Of a stretch of 64,000 nucleotides of DNA, positions 1-13,368 are shown piece by piece. Origin of the DNA: Aquila chrysaetos chrysaetos (taxonomy: Eukaryota > Chordata > Aves > Accipitriformes > Accipitridae). The notes under the pieces were generated by a model. It was given only the letters and a program-made list of their open reading frames with translations, did not search any database and was not told where the DNA came from. Numbering within the stretch: the stretch's first letter is position 1; every line of letters starts with the position of its first letter. Both the position numbers and the translations under genes were made by a program. The stretch spans positions 9,696,501 through 9,760,500 of the forward strand of contig NC_044018.1 of NCBI RefSeq assembly GCF_900496995.4, written 5' to 3'.

Positions 1-50
1 TATGGTTGGCTAGGCTTAAATTAAAATTCTTCAATTAACTTTTGCCAGGA

Positions 51-72
51 CAACAAAACAAAACAACAACAA

Positions 73-107
<35 letters not shown>

Positions 108-122
108 AAAACAAAAAAAAAA
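51..122. repeat. A-rich low-complexity tract
   Basis: A run of adenines interrupted by single cytosines, starting as CAA repeats and passing into nearly pure A. No decayed gene copy is recognisable next to it, so I call it simple repeat rather than the tail of a processed pseudogene. Confidence 0.95.
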
Positions 123-572
123 CCAGAAATCACTCAGACCTATACACTTACTAGGAAAATACTGCATGCATCAAGAGAAATGTAGCAGCTTGAACTGCAT
201 TTTCAAAGGACAAAAAGGATTTCTTTGACAAAAGAAATCCCAATGAGTCCAATGCTTCCTATTTTGGTGGCAGAGGATAGTGTCAGTTCCACTGATTTCA
301 ACACAACTAATACAGACTATTTAAACCATGTTCAGCAATCATTTGTAGAACTGAATCCTCAGTTCTTATAAAACTTTAGTTATAGCTTGGACCCACTTGT
401 AAGTCTGGATTTTCATTGGAAAGGAATACAAAACCAATAGGTTTGCTGTAGACAGGACAGCAAGGAAAAATGGCATAACTTTTGTTATTGTTGTTCGTAC
501 TGAAAGTTCACAATAAATTTCAGCAGTCAGAAAGCAAGATACCCCTCAAAAGTTATAAGAATTAATCCATTT

Positions 573-595
573 AAAAAAAAAAAAAAAAAAAAAAA
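573..595. repeat. Poly(A) tract
   Basis: Twenty-three consecutive adenines. It is a mononucleotide repeat with no recognisable retroposed sequence beside it. Confidence 0.95.
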
Positions 596-3500
596 GGGAG
601 TCCTCTGCTTTTTCATCTTCTGGGAATTAGAAAACAGAGCAGCAGTATCTTCATGCTTGAGGAAAAAAAACTGTTTAGACAGCATGGCAAGTAGAAGCCT
701 AACTGTACAACTATAGAATTCACTACAGAAACAGAATGCAAAACTTGGCTGGCCTTTCATCGATAGAAGTTCCTGGAGGAATGTTTCAATTAAATATCAG
801 TAAAAAGATTTCTTTTGTCTTTTGTCCTTTACTTAAAACATATTAGCTATGTCAAAATGTCATTAAAAGAACTGGCCTTTTGAAGGTAAAAGAAGATAAT
901 GTTAAAAGCAGCTCAGGTATACTGTGAATCCATGTTAGAGAATATTCCTAGGTCTGCAGTCCAGGGTCAGCAAATAATAGTACAGAAAGTAGGGTAACAG
1001 TTGGGAATTCAATGTGTTTTGGAAAAGAGGATAGAACACAACAGTGTTGAATGTCTCAAATTATAGGGGGATTCTGTTCAGGCTGGGTAACACCTTTTGC
1101 ATTTGCTTAGTTATTTCTAATTTCCATAGTAAGATTGTTAGCAAAATTTAGGAATTCTTAATAATATAAATCCAGAATGACAGTAGTACAAAGGAAGCAC
1201 TTTATGACTCATTTCACATCCACAAAGTCCTTGGCCTGGCAGAGCAAATGAGCAGCAGATGCTAAAGATATATCTCGGGCAAAGTGACAAGCAACCAGTG
1301 TTCAAAAGTGTCCTTCTATAATTCAATTCAAACTACACAATTTACATATTCATTTAAATCTGTATATGGTCATACCATCCACACAGTGTTGGGATATCTT
1401 CTTATTCTATTTAAGGGATCTTAAAGTATCTTAACAAAACCTGTGGTGTGAAAACAGCCTAGGCTGCACATGTCCTTTCAAGATAAACACATTCCTAACC
1501 AGGAAATCGACATGTCAGAAGAATTTATTAACTAAACAATTTAACAAAACCCCAGTATCTTCTTCAGTGTCAAAGGCAAATTATTTCTAGTCCCATATCC
1601 AGCCAACTAACCAAATTTCCATCCATCTCAGCCTCTCAGAAGAGCAAATTAGTGTGAGAGGACAGGCTCTTGCGGTGGAACTTGATCATCTCTAACGGAT
1701 AAATACTGAAATTATTTTAACCCGGGCCAACCAACACTTTCACATGTGTATTTGAGAAGGTAGCCTGGGCCAGGAATCATCATCATTAGACACTTTGCAT
1801 GTGGCCACCCTGTTTTAGAGGTTAAGAGAGATAAGTCAAATGAATGTGCTGCAATTTTGCCATTTGGCTTTAAGGCCAGAAAACAAATCTTGGCACTGTT
1901 TGGTAATTAAAATAAACATAGCCACAAGCTATAACATTTTCTATTTATACTCCCACTGTTTGCACTATTTCAGAAGTATCAGCATCTATGGATATGATTT
2001 TTTTATCAAAAGACTGTTCACCTCATTAGGTCTAGATTATAGAACAGCTCCTTGTTAGAGAAGCTGGGTTTGAAAGTTTTCAAGGGACTCTGATGAGTAA
2101 AAAGATATGGCATGTGTCATCTCTTCTTGACATCAACCATCCAATTATTTCAGAAGGGAAAGAAATCTGTTATGAAGCTTATATATGCATTATAAATAGT
2201 GGGCTTGAATCTGATCTAACCCAGAGAAGGGTTTAATAGCAGTCTCTCTTAAGAGAGATAGTCAAGCGATTGTACAAGTAGCAAGAGGTTGAGTATATAT
2301 ATCTCTGGGAAAACTCAAAGCCAGTCTTAAAAGTGTTACATGGCTCCTCGGAGAGTTAACAACTCCATCTGTTCTGCCATTAGAAGATCCAAAGGCTTAA
2401 GAGGCAATAGAATAGTGTGCTTCATTATATGGCCTGGGAACATATAATAAATCTTCTTATGTATCTTTGCCTGCAATGATAAAATGCCATCAAGTTGCCT
2501 TGATTTCCTGAGGCCCAAAAGAACAGTACACTGGTATTTGTATATCATGGGAAAATATTCTTGTGGGTATGCAAGCAGATTTTCCTCACAACATGAATTT
2601 AAAGTTCACTGTTAAAGCAGTTTGTAAGTTTTAATTAGTCTTTTTTGAGACATATCCATGCATGAACTTCTGCTTGTAAGAACTCCTTTTTTGATAACAT
2701 ACATTTCCCACCATACATATTAACGCCAAGAGAGCGAAAGAGAGAACAGGACATTAAGAAGCAAGTTCATGTGAGTACTGACTCTGAGACAAAATTACAG
2801 CTAAAACTAATGCTAGGTCACTGCAGACAAAATTAGTGCAACAAAAAAAATATTTACTAAAGAATCACTTTGCCATAAGAAAAAAAATAAGAGTACATGA
2901 AAAACTGTGGTAACTGAAATAACATCATGAAAGCTTTAAACAATGTTGAAGAATAGTTGAAAAGTCTGATTTGACCAGAAAAATTACTCTTAAGACTTCT
3001 TAAGGGACCTTATTAACTAAAGTCACAGAAGCATAGTACCACTCAGAGAACCCTGATGGATTTCTCCCCTCTGCTGAGAAAAGTGAAAAGATTTATTCAG
3101 GAGTTCTGGAGATGCTATTTATGTTTTTATATCCCCAGTATGAAATTTGTTTTCTTTATAACTTTTTAAATAAAATGCAGGTTTTGATCCACTATAGCCC
3201 CAAATCCATTTTCGTAGTGTTATTTCAGTCAATTCTCTCCCACCCTATATTCATACGCTAGATTATTCTCACTTGAGAATGACATCTTGCACTTGTTCCT
3301 ACCAAATGGTGTGGGTTTTTTCTGAGAGTCATCTCTCTCCTGTATTAAGCTAATTTTGAACTTTATTTGCATATCCCAGCATAGTGACAATCCCTTTGAC
3401 CTCAGTTACTGGCAGATTTAATACATCTACTCTTTATTCTAATGTTTATTCATAAAAATATTGATGAGTACCACACAAAATAGATCTTGGCAGGGACTAG

Positions 3501-3892
3501 CTTGGTACAACCTTGTATTCTGAATATGAACTATTGAAAACTGTTCTTTATATTCAGCTTTCAAACATCTTTGCACCTATGCTATATTAATATTAAGCAA
3601 ATGATGTTTCCATAACAAACTTTTAAGAATGCTACCTGAGACAAAACAAACAACAACCATGCAAAAAAGTGAAAATATATGGTAATGGGATCATATGAAA
3701 ACAGGAGTATGACTGTTTCTCCTCTTCTCATAAAGTCTGCTACCGTGCTATAAAAAACTAGATTGTTTTTAGACAAATCACACTGGATAGATAAGTCCAC
3801 ACTGGCTGTTATTCACCATTTTGTTATCTTCTAGGTACCTACAAATTGTCTGATTATCCTTTTACAGTATTTTTCTAGGAAATTAATAAAGC

Positions 3893-3912
3893 TGATTGAT
3901 TGATTGATTGAT
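3893..3912. repeat. (TGAT)n microsatellite
   Basis: Five perfect copies of the tetranucleotide TGAT. Confidence 0.95.
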
Positions 3913-4758
3913 CTGCATTTCTACAGCTCTTCTTTATCTCCTTTGTTAACCATAGGCACTCTATTTGGTTTTTTCTAGCCTTACAGGATCTAGCAGAACT
4001 CCATGGGCTTCCCAAAATAACTGCTCAGAGCTCTGAAATTTCATCACCCTCTTCTTCACCTGTCATAGCATTGTTGTCTCAGAAAAGTGAACAAATAGTA
4101 AGCTCACGTAAGTCAAATCAAACTTTAGACAGATGCACACTATGAATCCAGAGCATTATGTTCATCTAGAGAAAAGAAAGAGAAAAAAAGAGCTTTTCTT
4201 CAGATGCAGATATTTAAGTTATCCACTGAAGAACATTTCAAGTGTATTGCTCAGACAATTTATATGTACTTTTGGCAATTTGTAAGTTACAAGGACACTC
4301 AGAGGACTAATGGCTCCTGCTATTTTGGCATAATAGAGTATGAAGATCCAGGAGATAGTAACCCTGGATGTTTTATTAAATGGATTGAAGAAACTCTTAA
4401 ACTAGCTCAACGAGAAGTAAAGAGAGAAAGCCAGGAATATTGGGCCTAACAACAACAACAAAATCTGAAAAATGGAATACAGTTGTGTCCTGGTTTCAGC
4501 TGGGATAGAGTTAATTGTCTTCCTAGTAGCTGGTACGGTGCTATGTTTTGAGTTCAGTATGAGAAGAATGTTGATAACACACTGATGTTTTCAGTTGTTG
4601 CTAAGTAGTGTTTAGACTAATGTCAAGGATTTTTCAGCTTCTCAAGCCCAGCCAGCGAGAAAGCTGGAGGGGCACAAGAAGTTGGGAGGGGACACAGCCA
4701 GGGCACCTGACCCAAACTGGCCAACGGGGTGTTCCATACCATGTGACAACACATCTCG

Positions 4759-4766
4759 TATATAAA
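4759..4766 (+). promoter_or_regulatory. TATA box of LTR copy 1
   Basis: TATATAAA lies about 275 bases into the LTR at the equivalent place in all three full-length family A copies. The upstream CRE-like site seen intact in the 39.9 kb copy reads TGACAACA here and is degraded. Confidence 0.7.
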
Positions 4767-4936
4767 CTGGGGGGAGTGGGGGCGGGGGATCGCCGCTCGG
4801 GGACTAGCTGGGTGTTGATCGGCGAGTGGTGAGCAATTGCACTGTGCATCATTTGTATATTCCAATCCTTTTATTATTGCTGTTGTCATTTTATTAGTGT
4901 TATCATTATCGTTATTAGTTTCTTCTTTTCTGTTCT

Positions 4937-4942
4937 ATTAAA
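4937..4942 (+). terminator. LTR poly(A) signal ATTAAA
   Basis: ATTAAA follows a TTCT-rich stretch and lies about 170 bases downstream of the TATA box, as expected for the R/U5 boundary of an LTR. The same hexamer is kept in the other family A copies. Confidence 0.6.
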
Positions 4943-5136
4943 CCATTCTTATCTCAACCCACGAGTTTTACTTCTTTTCCCGATTTTCTCCCCCATCCCA
5001 CTGGGTGCGGGGGGAGTGAGTAAGCAGCTGCGTGGTGCTTAGTTGCTGGCTGGGGTTAAACCACGACAAGTTGCAAAAGGTTTAATATACATTTGACTGT
5101 GGAGTTCCAAGCAAGAGAGTCTCCAAAGTGAATTTT

Positions 5137-5161
5137 TATAACTACATTATATGTAGTTATA
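5137..5161. repeat. Short perfect hairpin
   Basis: Eleven-base arms (TATAACTACAT and its complement) around a 3-base loop, 68 bases after LTR copy 1. The AT-rich content makes chance formation plausible. Confidence 0.6.
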
Positions 5162-8100
5162 TACACACTTCTACACAGTTTTTAAATCCTATTGCTTACC
5201 CTTTAAATAACACAAGAAAATATGTTCAAGTTCATGAGGAAGAGAGATTAGAAAAGCAAGCAAAATCCTTAGTGTAGACTCATTTTTGTTTAGTATTTTG
5301 AAAAGAGTGAAAAACTTGGAAATACTTATAGTCCTGTTACTGTTGTTGCTATTTTTTTACCATTGTAAAATCTTGAATTCACAGTCAAAATCAGACCTCA
5401 TTGTAAGAGGTGTTTTCTATCTACTCGGTGATAGACAATATCCCTTTCAAGCAATCTACAGTCTAAGCATATGAGACAGAAGTAGAATGAGAGGGGAAGT
5501 TGTAAAGTGGCTCTCGTCACATCACCTAGTAGATTGACTGTAATGTTGGAAACTCAGTCAAAGTTTCCTGAATCCTAATGCAATTCATTTTTCCATTGTA
5601 CCACACTAAAGATTTCCTGGTATGTAAGAAAAGTTCAAAACATATGGACTAAGTGAATCTTCATGCAGAATATAGTTAATTAGCTTTTAGTGTCTATAGT
5701 TATTTGATATCCAGAGAGGTTTTGTAGTATTAAATTTTATTTGACAATTAGAAATAAATATCACAATCACCAGAAGAAGACAGTTCAAATTTAAACAAAA
5801 CGAGAAATGCAGTTCAAATATGTTTGTAGTCCAATTTGTATTATACATAATTGCCATATTCCTGCTAGAATGCTTCTGGATAACTTAAGAGACTTCCTTA
5901 AGAATAAACGTCGTTAAGCAAGGTAACACATTTTTGAGGGTGCTACATAAGGTGACACACTAACTCAAATCAACAGAAAAAAACTTAGGATAAAGAACCA
6001 GAAGAACTTTTATCCTTGAATATTTCCTCATTGTACATCATAAGGAAAATTTCAGTGCACCATTCATTAATATTCAAGCTAAGCAAAAAAAATCATTAGA
6101 AATGCATTGAAGGTCTTAGGCCACACCTGGCTGTGAATGCTTAGGCAACTTATGAGCCTTATAATGGAATGAGCAAAGAAGAGAAAACTGGTTATAATTT
6201 GGGTTTGGTTTTCTGCTTCCGTATATTAGAGCTATGAGTTAAATGAATGCAGTTCCAAATATTTCAAAATTGTCAACATCTCCACAGCCCTCTGAGTATT
6301 ATAAGGTGAAGTGGGACACAGGAATAATCTTTGCTATGTGATCAGGTATTTCCTTTGAAAACAGCTCTAAATATGTTACAAGTTGTTACATGACTTTGTT
6401 GTGCACTTTGGGAGGTGACCTGTCAATAGCACCTTCGTTCTTTTCCATGTGGTGTGTTCTTTGAGAGTGGGACAGTAAAAGGAGGTCTGTAACACTAGGG
6501 CAAGCATGTCTATATAAAGAGAATTACTTCATGTCTATTATCATCTGCTTTACTTTTTTCGTCTTGTTCCTTCACATTGCTTTTACTCTTCTCTCCTCAT
6601 CTCATTCCGAAAACAAGGAGCTCCTCAGCTTCTTGAAAACAAGTGCAGCATGCAGAAGGAAATGTATTTGATGGGGTACAGCTTTTGACAGAAGAAAAGA
6701 CAATTTGGTGTCGTAAAGGAAACTTTTAAAAGATGAACAGCCTTGGTAAGTTAAAAATCTAGGAACAGTACCAGTAAGAGGGTCAGTTCTGGAGTCAGTA
6801 AGATTTTTTTTGTGTTTTTTACAGGAAGGTAGAAAAGTTGGCTGGTTAACAGAACCAGATGTCTTGGACATAAATGCCATTAATGCAGCTCTTGCCTTGA
6901 TATGCTTACTAATGGTCCTTGTACTCTCTCACCGCACTGCCAACTCCAAAAGCTCAAAAATAAGGACAGTTTTTCCAGTTTGCTTTGCCTTTGGGGGAAG
7001 ACTGGGTTTGTTCCTAAAAGATACTATGAACTTTCATCTTCCCCTCATTATGAACTCACTCTGACCACCCTGTGTGTAGGAATTTGAACGGGTGAATTAC
7101 AGTCTGGCTAATTATCCCAAAGGGAGAAGGCGAGAAAGGATTCATATCAGTTCCATTCGCTGTGGAATTTCCCTCTTCTCAAATGTGAGTGAATTCACCA
7201 TCGTTTCTCTCCTGGGCCACATTTACCCCTGCCCTAGGCTTGCCAATGACTCATTACCTGTACCCACTTCAGGCACTCCCTCCTTCACATAACATATCCC
7301 TTCTATCAGCTCCAAATGAAGACTAGCTGTCACCATGCGTCCTTTTCTCATTTCTCAATTCTCGGAGACAATGCCAAGAGTGACAACTACTTTTCTTTCA
7401 GACTGAAGTATCAGGGGTTGAAAGGGAAAGGAGTTAGAAGATGATAACACCTTTATGGAAACAATGGTATATGCCAAAGATCATAGTGGGAAAACATTGA
7501 TCTGAAAGCAGCTGGTTCATAACTTCAGAAAATCTGAAAAAAAAATTGATAAAATTTAACTGCCCTTCTAAAAAGGAGTCTGGTAAAGCATGAGAACTCT
7601 GTCCTAAAGGCACTTCATCCAGAAAATGTTAAAAATTTACTTAATAAGACATTAGGTAGTTTTAGTTTAATACCTGTCTTTCAGTGTTAAAGGACAAAAC
7701 TGAATTGATTTTGAACACGTAGGAGCACACACACGTATGTGTGTATATATGTTTATCTGTTGTACGTGCCTCTAATGTTCCTTCTCTACATTGTTCCTAG
7801 TCTCAGTCATATTACTGAATTAAAATAAAAATAAACTTTAAGCCACAGGATCCCCAGGTGAATCAGCTATGAAGCTGGTCATGCACAATCTTTAATGCAA
7901 AACGTCTCTGCTTCAGGGAAGCTGAGATTTAAATGAATGATAAAATATTTTCAATAATATGAAAATGACACTAAAAACTTGGAAAGACCTTGAGCAACTA
8001 AAATAGTTAAATATTATCTGATTACAGGGAACGGAAGAACATGCTGAATTCTATTTAGAGTTTTATGTGGGCGGTAGGAGTCTTGTTCTGTTCCTATTTG

Positions 8101-8470
8101 TTGAAACAACATATTTACATCGCTATATAATTAGTGTTCTCCCTTGGGATACTGTGAGTAGGTTATTTGGATCAACTAAGCAAACCCTTTACAGAATGAA
8201 AGGGATTTTTTTGCCACTATAACTACTGGGGAAAACACTCTGCAAGGAAATACTCTTGATCTTTAAATCTGCAAGCTTTTGTGCCAATCTAGAAGAATTT
8301 ACTCTTCTAAGTAGCCTCCAGGAAGTGCTAACTTTCTGAAAGATGTTACTTTTATTCTCTTGTAAGGCAATGGAAAACATATATGGAAAAAATTTCTGGA
8401 AATATACATGATTTGGGGAAAAAAGACCTACAGTGAATCTGTAGTCTTATTACAGTTTAAGAGCAAAGTG

Positions 8471-8490
8471 AAATTCATAGCTATGAATTT
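8471..8490. repeat. Perfect 20-bp palindrome
   Basis: AAATTCATAGCTATGAATTT equals its own reverse complement with no spacer. Function is unknown. Confidence 0.8.
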
Positions 8491-9306
8491 TGAGGATTTT
8501 TAAACTCTTGGTTTTGATATTATATGATAACAATTTCAAAGTTGAATATCTTTAGGCATCAATGTGCTCTTTAAAGTTTTTCTTTGTTTTAAGCCCTAGA
8601 TGACAAATATAATTGACTACAAAGAAGTGTCATGACTTATATATGTTAGAGCATTTGTTTGGGCCAAGCTGTAGAGGCACTGAAAAAGAAAACTGCATTT
8701 TCAGCCATAAAAATTCAGTGTTTTTCTGGATGTGGTTGAGATTGATGCCTAGAGAAAATAATTATCTTGTACTGGAAGTTAGATAACAGTATAAAAGTGA
8801 AGAATGCAAGGCTCTAGCTTAAAGCCAGTCCCCATCATTAGGTTTCCTCTGGATTAATGCTTTAGCTGGTTCTTTCTCAGCCTCCTCTCTATTTCCCTAG
8901 AATATCTGAAGGTGGGACGTACACTTAAATAGTGTTTTTTATCCAGTCTGTGGAAAATTATAAGTATTTTCATTGGCTGTAAAAACAGAAATGCCAAATA
9001 GAATCCCATCTGGGGCTTCAGAGAGCTCATGAGATCACGCTGATCAGTATAGATGTTCTACTGTAAATGTGACACATTTTGGCAACATCTTTTCTCTGAC
9101 AGCAGCATATATATTGGCTCTTCAGGTCAAGCTAAAATGGTTCCTTTGGCCGTGGAACCTGGAGGCTGCCAGTTCAGTGCTTCTCGTGTGTATCTGCGGT
9201 GGGTGGAGAGGAAGGTCTGTAACACACACTGATGCTGTACTCACTATAAATTTTAGGAAAGGGAGCAAGAAGCCAACCTGCATTTCAGTGTCTTTGGTAA
9301 TCAAAA

Positions 9307-9315
9307 ATATATATA

Positions 9316-9352
<37 letters not shown>

Positions 9353-9417
9353 TCACCCCATATCTATCTATCTATCTGTCTAGCTAGCTAGCTATGTGTC
9401 TATCTTTATTATCTATA
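9307..9417. repeat. Compound (TA)n-(TCTA/GCTA)n microsatellite
   Basis: A TA run with one T-rich interruption (9307-9348) passes through ACAC into TCTA repeats and GCTA variants (9361-9417). The frames of about 75-100 codons across it are by-products of the repeat. Confidence 0.95.
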
Positions 9418-10488
9418 ATATTAGAGGTATCTTTTTTTCACTAACATTAATCCTCTGACTGTTCCTAATATGTGGCCTATACATTGACACTATAATAATG
9501 TATGAGTACTTTTCAGCTCATCCTTGCTATTGTTACTGTGTTTTAAAAATAATTGTGCATATAATAGCTTATGCTATTATAAAATCCAATAAAAAATGGG
9601 TGAACTGAAAAGGAAAGAGAAACCAATTTAAATTACATTTCTAAATTAGATATCTAATACTGATAGATTCACTTCCTTTCAAATATAACACTCAACAAAA
9701 GAAACAGTAAAAATGCAAATATTATTTCTCTTTATAATGAGATTCCATTGCACACTAGTTCTTTGCCTAACCCTGGAATTGCCATAGGCATTGCAGTTGC
9801 TTACTTGCTCTCCTTCTTTCCTTCTTGTTATTGCTTTCTTTATTAAGCAATACTAAGTGCTTTTGAATACTTAATGTTAAAACATTTAAGTTATTTACCT
9901 CATTAGATTTCAAGAGAATAAGGCATTTGTTTCATATGGTAACGATTTGCCATTTTACAGGGCTAATGTCCAAAGTTCTCAAAGCACTTTACATCAGTAA
10001 ATTGTACAACTTCGCTATCTTTCCATCTTCATTAAACACTATTAATTTAATTTATGCATTAGGTGAACAAGAACAATGAAGCCAGCTGAAGCCATACTGG
10101 ACACAGAAAGGATATGCTTACTTTAGGAAGTAATTCAGAGTGATTCAAATGTGTACTTTAGATAGATTTATTCTGGTAGCTTGGACCAAACATTCCCACT
10201 GGATATTTCAAAGCTGTCTCAATGGTTGGTCATTATTTCTTACCCTCTGGTCTCCATTAGGGGACAGCAAACATAAATTGCCCATGTGGAGAGGAATTTC
10301 TCATTTAGTTGCTTCTGACAGAAGTCTGCTTCCTATGTACCAGAATCACTTTGCTAATCAAACCAAAGCAGAGAAAATGGAGGTAGTTGAGATACTTCAA
10401 AACTGTGCTACTGCTCCGAAGCAAATCTCTAATGTAGGTGTGGATGCAGCTGAAAGACATGTCCGAGCCAGGGCAGAGTTGAAGTACA

Positions 10489-10509
10489 TCTGTCTGAGGC
10501 TCAGACAGA
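10489..10509. repeat. Short perfect hairpin
   Basis: Arms TCTGTCTGAG and CTCAGACAGA around a single-base centre. Confidence 0.6.
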
Positions 10510-12531
10510 AGCCAGTGATTCCCAGTTTGTGACTGTTGAACAGTAACACAGCAATTGGGAATGGGCTATGATTACAGGTTACGATTACCACAAATCAGCC
10601 AGTGACATGAACAGCTAAAGCAACCAAAGTGGTGTGAAGTTACTGGTAAGCACGTCTCCTTTCTGTTAAAAAAACCCCACTTCTGCAATAAAGTGTCCAG
10701 CTGGTATTTGTATGAATCACCTACTGTTGCTTCTTTTCTCCTTAATCTTTTTTTTACTAGCCTGTCCTAGACTTGAACTCCTTTAAATAGGATCTTCGAC
10801 TGTCCTTCTTAAAAGCAAAGCACTTAACACATATGGTGTGCTACCATAAAGAAAATAACAAAATAGATGACATTTTGGATCTAGAGCCAGATAGGGATGT
10901 TGCCATTCATTCCACAGCCTGATTTATCGCTGCAATCTTTGTATTACACAGTGCCATCAATGGTTTTTCATATACAGAGGTGGCTGAGTAGTTTCAGAAA
11001 AGACTTTCATTAATAATTGAATCAAGATTGGCTTGCTGTATTGCATAAGGTCAGATGATTGATTAACATATGCACAGCAGCTGAGTAGGGGAAACATTTT
11101 CAAAACTTCCAAACGTTTTCTCTGTAAATAACTATAACTCCTTTGCTGCTTTCCAATTATGGAAGTTTCTGTCACCTACTTAGTAAGCAGAAGCAGTACA
11201 ATGGTATTTAGATGATCGAGCTATACCATAAATGCCAGTTAGAGGAAGCAATCTATTTACAGTTAGTCCAGTGTCTGAAAATAATTCATCCAACTTTCTG
11301 TTGAACATAAGCAAGTGCAAAGCAACAAATGGTTGACAGAGGAAAAAGGGGATGTATCTCAACTAAATGGGGAGGAAGAATTCAGTCAGCCCTTAACATA
11401 TTATTTGCTGTCTAATTTGTTTTTCAAAAAAGTAATGTTTATTTAACACAGTAGCATTTTACTACATGCAGTGCTAATGGAGGTTAAATAAAAGACACAA
11501 GGGCAGCGAAATCCCTCACTTTCTCTTCACACAAGGACAAAACTGCTATGTGAGAGAAATGCAGATTAATTTCTCAATCCTTACAGCACTTTTTGACACC
11601 ACTGGCTATGGGTTACCTCTTAAGTATTTGAAGATTTTACTAGGGTTGACTGATTTAGATTTGGATAGGTTTAAATCATACTTGTCAGTGTGCTATTAAT
11701 TTTTAACCACAGTCATTTTTTCCCTAGACCTGTTAATATGCTAGGCAGTCCCAGAAAGCATAAAACTTTGACCCATGCTCTCCAGCATTTGCATACAGCA
11801 CTTTCTGTAGGTGCTTTATTCTGTAATCAAAATTCTAACTATCTCCTCAACAGCATACAGATACGGGAATCCACAGACTCAGATAAAAGGGCCTTCAAAC
11901 TGGCCGTATGATTATCAGACATACAATCTTTTATGTTAACTGGTCTTTTCCCACTCAATTCAGATGAAACATAAATAACTTCAGCTGACTACTAAACACT
12001 GCAGACAACACTCTTTCTCTGGAGGTACAGTGTGGTGGAATATGATTTTTCCTTAGAACCCACCAATTATTTCCATGTCTTTTCTGGACCTTGAGATATC
12101 TTTGGGAGCCATGCTAGTCAGAGAAATACAGTAGAGGTAAGATCCCTGTTGCCTCAGCACAATGCAAAAGTTTGTTTGAGGCCTTTCTGACAACCCGTTC
12201 AGGAATGAATGCAGTCCCATCTTTTCACAATTTCAAAACGGATCACTACCCAGCCCCAAACTGTCTCAAGTTTTCAAGCTGAGACAACTTTGTAGAAGTA
12301 ATAGAAGCAGTTTGTTACCATTGGTACAACATTGAATTTATTTTTTTAAAAGCTTGGTAGAATTTACTTACAGACTTCAAAACTGGCAGACTTTCATTTG
12401 AAAACTCCCGCATCTACATGATCTTCTCCAGAAATATTAAACTTTTAGTCCCTGTAGTTATGACTCACATTAACTAATCAGTGATATAAAGTCTGTTGAA
12501 GACACCAGTTCTGAGCTCTGCAAAGGGTTAG

Positions 12532-13111
12532 TGTCGTGGTTTAACCCCAGCCAGCAACTAAGCACCACGCAGCTGCTCACTCACTTCCCCCCACCCAGTG
12601 GGATGGGGGAGAAAATGGGGAAAAGAAGTAAAACTTGTGGGTTGAGATAAGAACGGTTTAATAGAACAGAAAAGAAGAAACTAATAACGATAATGATAAC
12701 ACTAATAAAATGACAACAGCAATAATAAAAGGATTGGAATGTACAAATGATGCGCAGTGCAATTGCTCACCACCTGCTGATCGACACCCAGCTAGTCCCT
12801 GAGCGGTGATTCCCCGCCCCCACTCCCCCCAGTTTATATACGAGATGTGACATCACATGGTATGGAATAACCCATTGGCCAGTTTGGGTCAGGTGCCCTG
12901 GCTGTGTCCCCTCCCAACTTCTTGGGCCCCTCCAGCCTTCTTGCTGGCTGGGCTTGAGAAGCTGAAAAATCCTTGACTTTAGACTCAACACTACTTAGCA
13001 ACAACTGAAAACATCAGTGTTATCAACATTCTTCTCATACTGAACTCAAAACATAGCACCGTACCAGCTACTAGGAAGACAATTAACTCTATCCCAGCTG
13101 AAACCAGGACA
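12532..13111 (-). mobile_element. Solo LTR, avian endogenous retrovirus family A, copy 2
   Basis: The 580-bp element reads TGTCGTGGTTTAACCCC on the plus strand and ends ACCAGGACA, the reverse of copy 1. A perfect 5-bp target duplication, GTTAG, flanks it at 12527-12531 and 13112-13116. It matches copy 3 (39568-40147) at roughly 94% by eye. On the minus strand it keeps the TATA box (complement of 12833-12840) and a CRE-like site altered to TGACATCA at 12848-12855, a one-base change consistent with loss of a CpG. No internal retroviral sequence remains. A second, different LTR begins 79 bases further on in the same orientation. Confidence 0.95.
12833..12840 (-). promoter_or_regulatory. TATA box of LTR copy 2
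   Basis: TTTATATA on the plus strand gives TATATAAA in LTR orientation, at the same place as in the other copies. Whether it still initiates transcription is unknown. Confidence 0.65.
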
Positions 13112-13362
13112 GTTAGTCAGTTTAAGAGCTCAGCTCTAACATCCTATTGGAAGGAGAATTATTTACTGCTTGAAGGGACTTCTGTGCATGTGTGATGGGA
13201 AGATCTTGGCTGGACACCAGGTGCCCACCAAGCCACTCACTCCCCCGCCTCACTGGACAGGGGAGAAAAATACAATGAAAGGCTTGTGGGTCGAGATAAG
13301 GACAAGGAGATTATTCACAAATTACTGTCATGGGCAAAACAGACTCGTCTTGGGGAAATTAA

Positions 13363-13368
13363 TTTATT
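13363..13368 (-). terminator. Poly(A) signal of family B LTR
   Basis: TTTATT on the plus strand reads AATAAA in LTR orientation and lies about 170 bases before the LTR 3' end, the expected region for the R/U5 boundary. Confidence 0.55.

Larger units (their letters stand above)
123..4480. other. Unique AT-rich noncoding DNA, no gene seen
   Basis: Open frames here are at most about 80 codons and resemble no protein I know. The stretch contains the poly(A) tract at 573-595, a perfect 16-bp palindrome at 2243-2258 (CTCTCTTAAGAGAG core) and a short TGAT microsatellite at 3893-3912. I see no mobile element with recognisable ends. Confidence 0.6.
4486..5068 (+). mobile_element. Solo LTR, avian endogenous retrovirus family A, copy 1
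   Basis: The 583-bp element begins TGTCCTGGTTTCAGC and ends AACCACGACA, the TG...CA ends of a retroviral LTR. A perfect 5-bp target duplication, AGTTG, flanks it at 4481-4485 and 5069-5073. It shares its full length with two minus-strand copies at 12532-13111 and 39568-40147. In its own orientation it carries a TATA box (TATATAAA, 4759-4766) and an ATTAAA poly(A) signal (4937-4942), placing the U3-R-U5 parts in the expected order. No internal retroviral region adjoins it, so it is the product of LTR-LTR recombination. I recognise the family as a common LTR of neoavian genomes; a 5-bp duplication fits an ERVL-like or ERV1-like class. The subfamily name cannot be given without a library search. 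Confidence 0.95.
5074..12526. other. Unique noncoding DNA with microsatellites, no gene seen
   Basis: Short open frames only, the largest about 130 codons (10140-10532), none recognised. The stretch contains an 11-bp-arm hairpin at 5137-5161, a perfect 20-bp palindrome at 8471-8490, a 10-bp-arm hairpin at 10489-10509 and compound TA/TCTA microsatellites at 9307-9417. An AAGCACTTTACA motif near 9985 faintly resembles an old SINE but is too short to call. Confidence 0.55.

Noticed and set aside
51..595. Poly(A) tracts as tails of processed pseudogenes
   Set aside because: No decayed gene copy or target duplications adjoin them; avian CR1 does not normally leave poly(A)-tailed gene copies.
4608..4889. 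Several 70-90 codon frames
   Set aside because: All lie within LTR copy 1 and have counterparts in the other copies; they are noncoding U3/R sequence.
6826..7064. Possible exon after a TTTTTTACAG acceptor-like site
   Set aside because: The following frame has no recognised domain and overlaps a comparable minus-strand frame; a T-rich tract plus CAG is common by chance.
9960..10060. Possible SINE piece around AAGCACTTTACA
   Set aside because: Only one short block fits; not enough to support an element.
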